Shown here piece by piece: positions 47,470-55,380 of a DNA stretch of 62,898 nt. The DNA lies in the NCBI GenBank assembly GCA_026393245.1, contig JAPLAO010000208.1:1-62898 (forward strand). Reading direction: 5' to 3'. A program made the translations under genes and the position numbers. Under the pieces are notes generated by a model that saw only the letters and a list, made by a program, of their open reading frames with translations, had not been told where the DNA came from and searched no databases. Within the stretch, counting starts at the first letter, position 1, and each line of letters starts with the position of its first letter. This DNA comes from Mycobacterium sp. (GTDB lineage: Bacteria > Actinomycetota > Actinomycetes > Mycobacteriales > Mycobacteriaceae).

Positions 47470-48816
47470 TCAGCGTGTGCGGGCGCCACTGCTCCGACCG
47501 CGCGACGCACCTGATCGGCTGCGGCCCTGCTGATTTGCCGCCGGGGCATTGCTACGACCACGCCGGAAACCGCCGTTATCCGGACGACGAGGCCGGTTGT
47601 TTTGCGAGTTGTTCTGTGCCGGAACAGCTTCAGGCGCGACGATCCGGTGCGGAGCCACCTCACCCACGAGAACGTGCACGGCTTCGGAGTCGGCTGCCAC
47701 CCGTTGTGGGGTGACGGTAATTCCCGCTTTGCGCATCAGCAACTGAGTCTCTTTGCGTTGTTCGGGCAGAACGACGGTGACGACGTCACCGGCGCCGCCG
47801 GCTCGCGCCGTACGTCCGGAACGATGCAGATAGGCCTTGTGCTCGGCCGGGGGATCGATATGCACGACGAGTTCGACGTCGTCGACGTGAACGCCGCGTG
47901 CCGCGATATCGGTAGCGACCAGAACCAGGACATCGCCGGAGGCGAACTTGGCGAGGTTGCGGTCGCGGGCGGGCTGGGAGAGATTGCCGTGCAGATCAAC
48001 TGACGGCACTCCCGCCTCGGTCAGCTGCTTGGCAAGCTTGCGCGCCTGATGTTTGGTGCGCATAAATAAAATTCGGCGGCCGTTGCCCGAGGCGAGTCGA
48101 TGAACGAGGGCCTTCTTCGCATCCGCCCCGTCGACGTGGAACACGTGGTGGGTCATGGTGGACACCGGGGAGTTCACCTCGTCGACCGAGTGCATGACCG
48201 GATTGCGCAGGAACCGGATGACCAGTTTGTCGACACCGTTGTCCAGGGTCGCCGAGAACAGCATCCGCTGGCCGCCGGCAGGTGTGGCAGCCAGGATCCG
48301 GGTGACCCCGGGCAGGAACCCGAGGTCGGCCATATGATCAGCCTCGTCAAGCACGGTGATCTCGACGCGATCGAGGTTGACCAGTCGCTGCTTCATCAGG
48401 TCTTCAAGCCGGCCCGGGCAGGCCACCACGATGTCGACGCCGCCCTTGAGTGCGGTGACCTGACGACCCTGTGGCACACCACCGAAGATGGTGGTGACTT
48501 TCAGGCCGTAGCACTGCGCCAGCGGTTGTAATGCGGCAGCGATCTGGGTCGCCAGTTCTCGGGTGGGCGCCAGGATCAATCCCGAAGGCTGGCTGGGTCG
48601 GCGCTGACCGCTGTTGAGCCGACTCACCATGGGGATCGCGAAGGCAAGGGTCTTGCCGCTGCCGGTCTTACCGCGACCCAGAACATCGTGGCCAGCCAGT
48701 GTGTCCGGAAGTGTCTCAACCTGGATGGGAAAGGGTGCTGTGATGCCGAGCTTGGTCAATTCGTCGACTAGGGCGTTCGGGACGCCGAGTTCGGCGAAAG
48801 ATGCAGTGGTAGTCAT
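47470..48816 (-). CDS. DEAD-box RNA helicase
   Basis: A 448-aa RhlE/DeaD-type helicase: Q motif in APFPIQVETLP, GRGKTGSGKT (I), PTRELATQ (Ia), VLDEADHM (II, DEAD), FSATL (III), VATDIAARGVHVD (V), HRSGRTARAG (VI). Its tail (about 390-448) is Arg/Gly/Asn-rich and probably binds RNA. ATG 48816 is chosen because GAAAGG lies nine bases upstream. That ribosome site is inside a small hairpin (48822-48836), suggesting control of translation. It likely unwinds structured RNA in ribosome assembly or decay. Confidence 0.92.
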   Translation of the reverse strand: MTTTASFAELGVPNALVDELTKLGITAPFPIQVETLPDTLAGHDVLGRGKTGSGKTLAFAIPMVSRLNSGQRRPSQPSGLILAPTRELATQIAAALQPLAQCYGLKVTTIFGGVPQGRQVTALKGGVDIVVACPGRLEDLMKQRLVNLDRVEITVLDEADHMADLGFLPGVTRILAATPAGGQRMLFSATLDNGVDKLVIRFLRNPVMHSVDEVNSPVSTMTHHVFHVDGADAKKALVHRLASGNGRRILFMRTKHQARKLAKQLTEAGVPSVDLHGNLSQPARDRNLAKFASGDVLVLVATDIAARGVHVDDVELVVHIDPPAEHKAYLHRSGRTARAGGAGDVVTVVLPEQRKETQLLMRKAGITVTPQRVAADSEAVHVLVGEVAPHRIVAPEAVPAQNNSQNNRPRRPDNGGFRRGRSNAPAANQQGRSRSGASRGRSSGARTR

Positions 48817-49174
48817 TAGTGATGCCTTTCGGGCATGAGGTGTGCGGGATCGGCGACCATGGGGCCGCGCGGATGAGCACGTTTGTGGCGAGATTGCCGG
48901 AGGGCAAAATCGATCGCCGCGAGAAGTATGTGCTTGGCTGCACGGGACATCCGAGCCGACACTCAGTAGTGAAATCACGAAGTGTGAGATCAGAACTGGC
49001 GCAAGTGAGATGAACATTCATTTCACGACGTAGGCCGAGATCACACAGATGTGATGGCGGCGCGATGCAAGTGTAACTCATGACCGGTGCAACTATTGCG
49101 ACGGTGTAACGTAGAGCACAAAGCCCCCAACGACCGAGTCAGGTTGTCGGTTGAATTTTCGCCTTAAGGATCTG
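48817..49174. other. 358-bp intergenic region between divergent helicase and DUF5994 genes
   Basis: No gene seen. Near the helicase, ATGCCTTTCGGGCAT (48822-48836) folds as a five-base stem that holds its ribosome site. ATCACA-CAGA-TGTGAT (49040-49055) is a perfect inverted repeat of unknown use. The region is long enough for both promoters and a long helicase leader. Confidence 0.5.
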
Positions 49175-49624
49175 ATGATCAAAGACCTTGATGACCGTCG
49201 TTCTGCGACCCGACTGCGCTTAACGCTGGCACCGGAACTCGGTCGTGACATAGACGGTGCGTGGTGGTTGCGGACGGCGCGAACGGCAAGGGAATTGCCA
49301 GAGCTGATTGCGACACTCAAAGGCCGACTGGGTGAGATCGTCGACATCAACGTTAACTGGTCGCTGGACGGCCCGCCGCGGATGACCTTTTACGGCGGTG
49401 AGTGCAAACGCCAACCGGTGATGACGCTTACCGGATCCGTTGCGCAAATCAGCCTGCTCGTCGTTCCCTGCACCACCAGTGCCGCACTAGCGGTGATGAT
49501 CCTGCGTCAGGCCGCCCGACTGCGCATCGAACCGTTCCATCTGGATTCCGATGCGTTCAAGACCGCCGAGGGAATCGTTCTTGCCGCCCGTGCTCAGCGC
49601 GTAGCACCGCTCACGCCGCTGTGA
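49175..49624 (+). CDS. DUF5994 family protein
   Basis: A 149-aa protein with the N-terminal TRLRLTLAPELGRDIDGAWW and a VDINVNWSLDGPPRMTFYGG segment, as in the actinobacterial DUF5994 family. No catalytic motif is evident. ATG 49175 follows AAGGA; an in-frame TTG at 49151 is less likely. Function unknown. Confidence 0.78.
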   Translation: MIKDLDDRRSATRLRLTLAPELGRDIDGAWWLRTARTARELPELIATLKGRLGEIVDINVNWSLDGPPRMTFYGGECKRQPVMTLTGSVAQISLLVVPCTTSAALAVMILRQAARLRIEPFHLDSDAFKTAEGIVLAARAQRVAPLTPL

Positions 49625-49646
49625 CCTGAGCGGCCGCCGACTGGCT

Positions 49647-49823
49647 ATGAAGAGAGCAGTGCTCGTCGTCGGGACAGTTCTATTCGGCGTGATCGCAGCC
49701 GTCGCAATCGCCGGTTTCATCCGGTTCAACTTCACTGACGGCGGCGACATAGTGCAGCCGGATCCTTCTACACCGGTCGGAATCACTGTCGACACGAGCA
49801 CGGGCGTCATCTCCGCTCCGTGA
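49647..49823 (+). CDS. Small membrane protein, 58 aa
   Basis: A 58-codon gene: basic start MKRA, one membrane helix (VLVVGTVLFGVIAAVAIAGF), then a short hydrophilic tail (FTDGGDIVQPDPSTPVG). Its stop overlaps the following lipase GTG by four bases (GTGA), suggesting coupling. Function unknown; possibly a partner or anchor for the lipase. Confidence 0.6.
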   Translation: MKRAVLVVGTVLFGVIAAVAIAGFIRFNFTDGGDIVQPDPSTPVGITVDTSTGVISAP

Positions 49824-50680
49824 TATCGCCGGCCGCTTACTGCCGCGCCGTATCGGGCTACGATTCGGCCGTGACGCCGAAGCTTGCCGAGCTCACCATT
49901 GTTGTGGTGGTCGTACTCCTTGTGTTGGGTGCGAGCGTCTATCTATTCGGCTCGTACTACGTGATGTCGCGCCATGTCAGCCCTCGCCCTGCTGTACGCC
50001 ATGCGGCCGCGATGGTGCGGGAGTTCCTCTACGTGATTATCACCCAGCCGCTCGTACCGATCTACTACGTCGCGGGGCGAAAGATGGGTCCCGGCGATGG
50101 AATTCCGGTGGTCTTCATCCACGGATATTCTCAGAACCGATCCAATTTCTGGTGGCTCGCGCGTCAATTTGAAAAGGCCTCGCTGGGGCCGCTTTTCGGG
50201 TTCAACTATCCGTGGAGCGCATCCATTGATGACAGCAGCCAACGGTTAAGCAAGTTTGTCGAATCCGTCTGCATCGAGACGGGGGAGACCAAAGTGATTC
50301 TGGTCGCGCATTCCCTTGGCGGGCTGATCGCGTTGGAATACGCGCATTCGCCGGTCGGCACTGGCCGCGTTGCGGAGTGCATCACCGTGGGTACACCGCA
50401 CGGCGGGGTCAAGTGGCGCGGTCCGATCCCGGGACGGGTGGGCCGTGAATTACGTGAGGAAGCGCCGTTCGTCCGCGAACGGCAATCGCGTCCGGTACCG
50501 GCACCCACACTCAGCGTCTACTCGACTCACGACAACATCGTGCATCCGCCGTCAACCAGTGAACTCGCGTCGCGGGGCGGACAGGACCTGGCGGTCGATG
50601 GTCATGGGCACCTGTCGCTGCTGTATTCGCGCGACGTGGCTAACGCCCTCATCAGGTTCATTCGTCACTGTGACGATTGA
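49820..50680 (+). CDS. Membrane-anchored lipase/esterase (alpha/beta hydrolase)
   Basis: A 286-aa protein with an N-terminal membrane helix (ELTIVVVVVLLVLGASVYLF). The hydrolase domain shows VVFIHGYSQNRSNFWWLARQ, nucleophile elbow AHSLGGL, GTPHGGVKW and a late His in DGHGHLSLL. It resembles triacylglycerol lipase/PGAP1-like esterases. GTG 49820 is used for its overlap with the small gene; GTG 49871 is an alternative. The stop lies inside an 18-bp inverted-repeat arm. Confidence 0.82.
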   Translation: MISPAAYCRAVSGYDSAVTPKLAELTIVVVVVLLVLGASVYLFGSYYVMSRHVSPRPAVRHAAAMVREFLYVIITQPLVPIYYVAGRKMGPGDGIPVVFIHGYSQNRSNFWWLARQFEKASLGPLFGFNYPWSASIDDSSQRLSKFVESVCIETGETKVILVAHSLGGLIALEYAHSPVGTGRVAECITVGTPHGGVKWRGPIPGRVGRELREEAPFVRERQSRPVPAPTLSVYSTHDNIVHPPSTSELASRGGQDLAVDGHGHLSLLYSRDVANALIRFIRHCDD

Positions 50681-50763
50681 ACCTGGCATTGCGAGATCGG
50701 CATTGGTGGATCGCCGCCGGGTTACCGAAGACTGTCAACCGGTAGAATCGTCACAGTGACGAA
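50661..50763. repeat. 103-bp segment bounded by perfect 18-bp inverted repeats
   Basis: TTCGTCACTGTGACGATT (50661-50678) and its exact reverse complement (50746-50763) flank 67 bp. Each arm is itself palindromic around one base (TCGTCAC-T-GTGACGA). The left arm covers the end of the lipase gene. Either a tiny mobile-element relic or two operators for one regulator. Confidence 0.85.
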
Positions 50764-51087
50764 ATGTGATCGTGGAACCAGATTGGGTGAGAGGGGCTGA
50801 CTTCGGGCCCCGGCTGGCTTCGAGCCCCAGCATCGAATCCGCGGCGACCGCCGATTGCCGGCGTGTGGCGAGCGGCGGAAGCCGGACAACTGGGGGACTG
50901 GCTGCGGCGCCCCTGGGTGCCGCACCGAGGGGGCGGCCGCGGCGCGGTGGTCAGGCCGGCAGGGATCCGAACGTGGCGCTAATTCCTGATTCGCCCAGCT
51001 CAATGTTTTGCCGATAAGCCACATTATGTCAAGTAATAGAAACACTGGTCATGGAGTGAATCGGAACTGCCGGCCCCCCTCAACATG
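50681..51087. other. 407-bp region without a convincing gene
   Basis: Besides the right repeat arm it has local GC-rich hairpins (GGGGC...GCCCC near 50795-50815) and a short AT-rich patch (51020-51045). Open frames here have no family features. Confidence 0.5.
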
Positions 51088-51438
51088 TCATAGATCGAGC
51101 ACAAACCGCAGCGCCTGATCGATGGCTTGGATGCGGTCTGGGCCAATCAACCCCTGGCGGGATGACAGTCGCTCGATGGCGACCACTCGAAGTTGATCGC
51201 AACGGGCAAAAGAAATGCGATCCAATCCACTGCTGTCTGGCTCAAGCTCGACATGGCTACGCAGACCATAACCGGCGGTTGTGATCGGCACGACGACCAC
51301 CAGTCCGCCCGGTCCGTTGTTGAGGATGTCGACCGACACCACGACCGCCGGGCGGCGGAAAGCCGGCTCGCGTCCAACTGGCTGGCCGAGATCGACGTAA
51401 TAGACCTCCCCTCGCCAGATCAAGCCAGCGCGTCCCAT
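51088..51438 (-). CDS. MazF-family toxin
   Basis: A 116-aa toxin: IWRGEVYYVDLGQPVG, RPAVVVSVD, VVVVPITTA, and SFARCDQLRVVAIERL as in MazF endoribonucleases. Its start is inside the antitoxin gene (19-base overlap). Second MazEF module in the window. Confidence 0.9.
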   Translation of the reverse strand: MGRAGLIWRGEVYYVDLGQPVGREPAFRRPAVVVSVDILNNGPGGLVVVVPITTAGYGLRSHVELEPDSSGLDRISFARCDQLRVVAIERLSSRQGLIGPDRIQAIDQALRFVLDL

Positions 51439-51653
51439 TCACGACGTTCGGCCAAGTACTTCTCCCACAGCGCTGGGTCGCTTCGAAGACGCTGATAATC
51501 CCCATTGAGGCCCCGCAGGAACTCCTGCCGCTCCAAGGCATCGATCGCCGCATGGACGACGTCGACGACGGCGATCTGACGAGCCTTCGCCAGAGATTGC
51601 AGCCGTTCGGAATCGGGACGGCGAACTCGGACGGTTGTTGTTTCTGCTGCCAT
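51420..51653 (-). CDS. MazE/RHH-type antitoxin
   Basis: A 77-aa protein. The N-terminal TTTVRVRRPDSERLQSLAKA is ribbon-helix-helix-like; the C-terminal half (RLRSDPALWEKYLAERREWDALA) is the likely toxin-binding arm. ATG 51653 lies six bases after TACACT, a leaderless arrangement. Two TGTAGAC repeats one helical turn apart overlap the promoter. Confidence 0.85.
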   Translation of the reverse strand: MAAETTTVRVRRPDSERLQSLAKARQIAVVDVVHAAIDALERQEFLRGLNGDYQRLRSDPALWEKYLAERREWDALA

Positions 51654-51661
51654 GCGCTCAG

Positions 51662-51679
51662 TGTAGACGAAATGTAGAC
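51662..51679. promoter_or_regulatory. Direct repeats, candidate antitoxin operator
   Basis: TGTAGAC at 51662-51668 and 51673-51679, 11 bp apart, overlapping the -10 (51660-51665 on the - strand) of the antitoxin gene. Confidence 0.5.
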
Positions 51680-51747
51680 AAGCCACCCCGCGTGTTAAGA
51701 CCGCCACCGCGCGTGCTGCCCGGGGTCAGCTTGTAGCGTGACAGACC

Positions 51748-52365
51748 GTGAACTCATCTCGCGTGTCCTCGTCCGTCGCCCTGGCCGCCTGTGTCGCGTC
51801 GCTCACCATGCTGATGGTCGGCTGCGGCTCGAAGACCGACTCGTCATCGGCGAGCGCCGTCGACAAAGTGTCATCGACGATCAGCACAGCAGCAGCCCCG
51901 GCCAGTCCCTGCCCCGTTGCGCTTCCGACGAGCGGTGGCACACCCGAGTGGACCCTGGCCGGCGCAACCGGGAGTGTCGCGGTCACCGGGTCGACCGCGA
52001 CCGCCGCCCCGATGGTGAAGGTCGAGGCACCGTTCAGCGTGACCCAGACCCAGGTGCACACGCTGCAGGCCGGCTCCGGCCCCGTTGTAGCACCCACGGC
52101 AGCGGTGTCGGTCTGCTACATGGGCGTCAACGGACGCGACGGCTCAGTCTTCGACAGCAGCTACGAACGGGGCGCCCCGGTCGAATTCCCGCTCACCGGC
52201 GTTGTGCCGGGCTTCCAGAAGGCCATTGCGGGCCAGAAGGTCGGATCGACGGTTGCCGTCGCGATGGTCTCCGCCGACGGCTACCCCGACGGTCAGCCCG
52301 CGGCCGGAATCGAACCCGGCGACTCGCTCATCTTCGCGATCAAGATCCTCGGGGTCACCGGCTGA
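51748..52365 (+). CDS. FKBP-type peptidyl-prolyl isomerase lipoprotein
   Basis: A 205-aa protein. Signal with lipobox MVGC (about Cys26), then a Ser/Ala/Thr-rich linker, and an FKBP domain from about residue 115: VCYMGVNGRDGSVFDSSYERGAPVEFPL, GVVPGFQKAIAGQKVGSTV and a late IEPGDSLIFAIKILGV. It should assist folding of exported proteins. GTG 51748 was taken. It sits between two MazEF modules. Confidence 0.87.
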   Translation: MNSSRVSSSVALAACVASLTMLMVGCGSKTDSSSASAVDKVSSTISTAAAPASPCPVALPTSGGTPEWTLAGATGSVAVTGSTATAAPMVKVEAPFSVTQTQVHTLQAGSGPVVAPTAAVSVCYMGVNGRDGSVFDSSYERGAPVEFPLTGVVPGFQKAIAGQKVGSTVAVAMVSADGYPDGQPAAGIEPGDSLIFAIKILGVTG

Positions 52366-52376
52366 GCCGAGCCCCG

Positions 52377-52688
52377 TCAGAGATTGAGGACCAGACGCAG
52401 CGCGGCATCGACGCGACGCAGTTCTTCGAGGCTGAGGTATCCCACACTCGCCCCGAGGCGTTCGGGATCCACCGCCGCTGTCTGTTCGGCAAGGACTCGG
52501 GTGGCCTGACCGGCTATGTCAATTTCAGGTCGGAAACTGGCTGGGCGTGCAGATGTTGAGGTCGGTGCCACGAGCCATGTCGACAACGGCAATTGGTCGG
52601 ACTGGACCACTACCGCATAGCGCGAACCGGATTGTTCGTGGCCACTGCTGCGCCGTGGAGCGTTGAGCTGGTAGATCTCACCACGCAC
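52377..52688 (-). CDS. MazF-family toxin
   Basis: A 103-aa toxin: VRGEIYQLNAPRR, SRYAVVVQSD, LSTWLVAPTSTSA, VLAEQTAAVDPERLG and a C-terminal LRLVLNL helix, resembling MazF4-type endoribonucleases. GTG 52688 lies 11 bases inside the antitoxin end. A longer frame upstream is the antitoxin gene read in another frame. Third MazEF module. Confidence 0.88.
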   Translation of the reverse strand: MRGEIYQLNAPRRSSGHEQSGSRYAVVVQSDQLPLSTWLVAPTSTSARPASFRPEIDIAGQATRVLAEQTAAVDPERLGASVGYLSLEELRRVDAALRLVLNL

Positions 52689-52911
52689 GCAATGTCTCCA
52701 TATCGCGCAGCACCTGCATCGCCTCGACTCGGTCGGACTCGTCCGCGGCAATCTCCTCCGCTTCGGCTCGGACGGCCGCGACCGCCTTCTGGCGCGCGGC
52801 GTCAATGAGCGCTGCCCTGACGGCGGCCGAGACTGGCGTCCCGTCCCGGGTAAGAACGGCCAATGCGCGCGTGGTGTCCTCATCGGGCCTAAAAGTGATT
52901 GTGTCAGCCAT
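52678..52911 (-). CDS. RHH-type antitoxin (MazE-like)
   Basis: A 77-aa protein with the ribbon-helix-helix N-terminus ITFRPDEDTTRALAVLTRDG and VSAAVRAALIDAAR, then a charged helix (RAEAEEIAADESDRVEAMQV) for toxin binding. ATG 52911 follows TACAGT by six bases, a leaderless start. Confidence 0.87.
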   Translation of the reverse strand: MADTITFRPDEDTTRALAVLTRDGTPVSAAVRAALIDAARQKAVAAVRAEAEEIAADESDRVEAMQVLRDMETLRAW

Positions 52912-52924
52912 ACGGACACTGTAC

Positions 52925-52935
52925 TACAATTTGTA
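52925..52935. promoter_or_regulatory. Palindrome upstream of the third antitoxin gene
   Basis: TACAA-T-TTGTA, 14 bases upstream of the antitoxin ATG and beside its -10. Candidate autoregulatory operator. Confidence 0.45.
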
Positions 52936-52988
52936 AGACAACTGTCACTTCATGGCGGTCATCAGCCGGATGAAATTAGTGTTGCACA

Positions 52989-53762
52989 ATGAGCCTTGTC
53001 ACCTATGAACTGCGCGATCACATCGCCACCATCACGCTCAACCGGCCTGAATCGCGCAACGCGATCAATGGCGCACTCCGCGAGGAGTTGAATGCGGCCT
53101 GGAACCGGTTTCGTGATGACGAGGACGCCTGGGTCGGTGTCCTGACCGCCAACGGCGACGTCTACTGCGCCGGCGCCGACCTGAAGGACGGCGCAGGTTC
53201 GGTCGGTACGTTCGCCGGCACGTTCTGGGAGAAGCCCACCATCAACTCCTTCGAAAGCGGGATGGAGTTGTTCAAGCCGACCATCGCCGCCGTGCATGGA
53301 CCGTGCATCGGCTACGGCCTTACCGGAGTGCTGTTCTGCGACTTCGTGATCGCCAGCACCGAGGCCACGTTCTGTTTCCCCGAGGTGTCGATCGGGATCC
53401 CCACCATCGTCGGCGCCATCCGACTCCCCCAGCGGATCGGCTGGGCCAACGCGATGGAACTACTGCTCACCGGAAAACCCGTCGACGCGATGCGCGCCAA
53501 AGAGACCGGGCTGGTGTGGAAGTTGGTCGAGCCGGATCAACTGCAGGAGCAGGCTCAGACATGGGCGCGTGTTCTCACCGAGGCCGCTCCGCTGGCTCAG
53601 CGGGCGACCAAGGAGGTGGCGTGGCGCACCGTCGATATGGGCTGGATCGAGTCGGTCCGTTTCGGTGAGGTCATGCGCAAGGTCGCTTGCGCGACCGATG
53701 ATGTCGCCGAGGGCATGGCGGCGCGGCGGGACAAGCGCAAACCGCACTGGCGTGCCCGCTGA
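52989..53762 (+). CDS. Enoyl-CoA hydratase/isomerase
   Basis: A 257-aa crotonase-fold protein: ITLNRPESRNAINGAL, CAGADLKDGAG (oxyanion loop), HGPCIGYGLTGVLFCDFVIA (second oxyanion region) and ATFCFPEVSIGIPTIVGAIRLPQRIG. It acts on acyl-CoA in beta-oxidation-type routes; the exact substrate is unclear. TAGTGT and six bases precede the ATG, a leaderless start. Confidence 0.9.
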   Translation: MSLVTYELRDHIATITLNRPESRNAINGALREELNAAWNRFRDDEDAWVGVLTANGDVYCAGADLKDGAGSVGTFAGTFWEKPTINSFESGMELFKPTIAAVHGPCIGYGLTGVLFCDFVIASTEATFCFPEVSIGIPTIVGAIRLPQRIGWANAMELLLTGKPVDAMRAKETGLVWKLVEPDQLQEQAQTWARVLTEAAPLAQRATKEVAWRTVDMGWIESVRFGEVMRKVACATDDVAEGMAARRDKRKPHWRAR

Positions 53763-53770
53763 GGGTCTGC

Positions 53771-54229
53771 CTAGCGCGTCCGCAACCGGATGATCGGGAG
53801 TTCGCGGTCAGTTTTCTCCTGGTACTCGGCGAAGCGCTGGGATGACTCGGTGATCTGGTGCCACCCGGATTCCCGTTCGGATCCGTGAAGTTGTTCGGCA
53901 ACAACGGATTCCGCTCGTCCGCTGAATTCGATGGACACCTGATCGGGATGCGCGCCGAGGTTGTAGTACCAGCTGGGGTTCTTCGCCGCCCCGGCGAACG
54001 AGGCCACGATCAACCAACCACCGCCGTCGGCCGGGAAGTAGGCCAGTGGGGTCTTGCGTTCCTGGCCGCTCTTGCTTCCTACCGTCGTCAGCACCAACGA
54101 TGGCAGTTCGCCGAATTTTCCGGTCTTGCGAATCCGGCCGGCGGAGAATTTGTTGAACAGTTTCAGGAACTGCTTGGCAATGCCCGGTTGGGAAACGCCG
54201 CGGCTACCACTGGGAGTGTTGAACGTCAT
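53771..54229 (-). CDS. Nitroreductase/deazaflavin-dependent (F420) oxidoreductase, DDN family
   Basis: A 152-aa protein: LPSLVLTTVGSKSGQERKTPLAYF and LIVASFAGAAKNPSWYYNL then HPDQVSIEFSG are hallmarks of the DDN family that uses F420H2. GGAGG lies seven bases before ATG 54229. It converges with the enoyl-CoA hydratase. Substrate unknown. Confidence 0.92.
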   Translation of the reverse strand: MTFNTPSGSRGVSQPGIAKQFLKLFNKFSAGRIRKTGKFGELPSLVLTTVGSKSGQERKTPLAYFPADGGGWLIVASFAGAAKNPSWYYNLGAHPDQVSIEFSGRAESVVAEQLHGSERESGWHQITESSQRFAEYQEKTDRELPIIRLRTR

Positions 54230-54250
54230 CTGATGCCTCCGGGTTGGTGC

Positions 54251-54297
54251 TGATCGGGCTCTGCCGCTAATCGGGCCCTGCCGCTGATAGGACTCTG
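54251..54297. repeat. 17-bp imperfect tandem repeat after a stop codon
   Basis: Units TGATCGGGCTCTGCCGC (54251-54267), TAATCGGGCCCTGCCGC (54268-54284) and a partial third (54285-54297) end exactly at the stop codon of the - strand tocopherol-cyclase-like gene. Confidence 0.7.
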
Positions 54298-55260
54298 TCA
54301 CTTCGGCCGGGTCCCGACCTCCAGGGCGGCCAGTTCGGAGGTTCCCTCGAACAGCAGGCGCCCGGACTCGCGCACCGTGCAGTGCAGTCTGCCGCCGAGG
54401 TGTTCGAAGTCGGTGTCGATATTGCGTCGCTGCGCGGGCAACGGAACCGGCAGCACGTGCGGCGGCAGATGACGGCCGTCCCCCACCAGTTCGATCTCGT
54501 AGCGCCGCGACTTTCCGCGGATGAGCCACTGGTTGTCGCCCACCTCGGAGCGCACCAGCACCGGCGGGGTCATCCGGATGACCTTCTTGCCCACCCGGAC
54601 CACAATCCCGTTGACATCTCGGGCGATCGGACCCAGCGACAGCAATCCCCCGGAAAACGCCACACAGACGTCATCGGCACCGAAGTCGTGCGCCTGTCCC
54701 CACCACCACCGCAGTGGGAAACCCTTGCCCCAGTTGCGTTCGGCGTAGACTTTGGCGCCGTCGAACGACCAACTCTCGCTACCGTATTCGACTGTGCCGC
54801 TTGCCCTTCCGCCAAGGCAGTAGGGATGCCAGTACTGGTTGAGAAACGGGATCGCCGAGAACACCCCGCCGCCGCCGAAGGCCTTGGGCCAGGCAAACCG
54901 ATCGGTGATCTCCATGTTGAGTCGCAGGTCGCCGAGTTCAAACCGAACCCGGTCGGTGCTGACCGTGAAGTTGCCCGAGTCGTCACCGGCACTCACCGAG
55001 AACGGCGACTGTATAGCCCGCGCACCCTCCAGCGCCCCGGACCGCACCACCAGGCCCGGATGTACCCCGACCGCCGCGGTGGACCAGTCCCCCGCTGGCT
55101 GCCGGTTGACGCTGCACAACGCGATGAGCGCCCGGCCCGCGGCCTCATCGGTGACCCGCCAGAACCACCCCTCCATCTCGGTGCCATGCGACGGCAGGGG
55201 GTTTCCGTATGGGACGTCAGCACCGGTCCGGCGGTAAAGATCGGTCAGGCGGTTCAGCAT
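54298..55260 (-). CDS. Tocopherol-cyclase-like protein
   Basis: A 320-aa protein: TEMEGWFWRVTDEAAGRALIALCSVNRQ at the N-terminus, LNQYWHPYCLGGRASGTVEYG, and AKVYAERNWGKGFPLRWWWGQAHDF, the Trp-rich motif of the tocopherol cyclase/lipocalin-like family. Mycobacteria do not make tocopherol, so it probably acts on another lipid. ATG 55260 follows TATGTT by six bases, a leaderless start. Confidence 0.78.
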   Translation of the reverse strand: MLNRLTDLYRRTGADVPYGNPLPSHGTEMEGWFWRVTDEAAGRALIALCSVNRQPAGDWSTAAVGVHPGLVVRSGALEGARAIQSPFSVSAGDDSGNFTVSTDRVRFELGDLRLNMEITDRFAWPKAFGGGGVFSAIPFLNQYWHPYCLGGRASGTVEYGSESWSFDGAKVYAERNWGKGFPLRWWWGQAHDFGADDVCVAFSGGLLSLGPIARDVNGIVVRVGKKVIRMTPPVLVRSEVGDNQWLIRGKSRRYEIELVGDGRHLPPHVLPVPLPAQRRNIDTDFEHLGGRLHCTVRESGRLLFEGTSELAALEVGTRPK

Positions 55261-55380
55261 CTGTCCAACATATCCAATCGCTCATCGCCGAACGCGTGCG
55301 ACCGGGCACCGAAGGTACTCGGCTCGGCACGGCGTGCGGGGCGGCTATCGTGAGCCGGTCTCGACGATCGCTGGAGGAGC

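Noticed and set aside
49040..49055. ATCACA-CAGA-TGTGAT as a CRP site
   Set aside because: CRP sites have TGTGA first and TCACA second with a six-base gap; here the halves are reversed and the gap is four.
50766..51017. 83-residue + strand frame in the gap after the lipase
   Set aside because: No ribosome site and Arg/Gly/Pro-rich composition; nothing recognisable.
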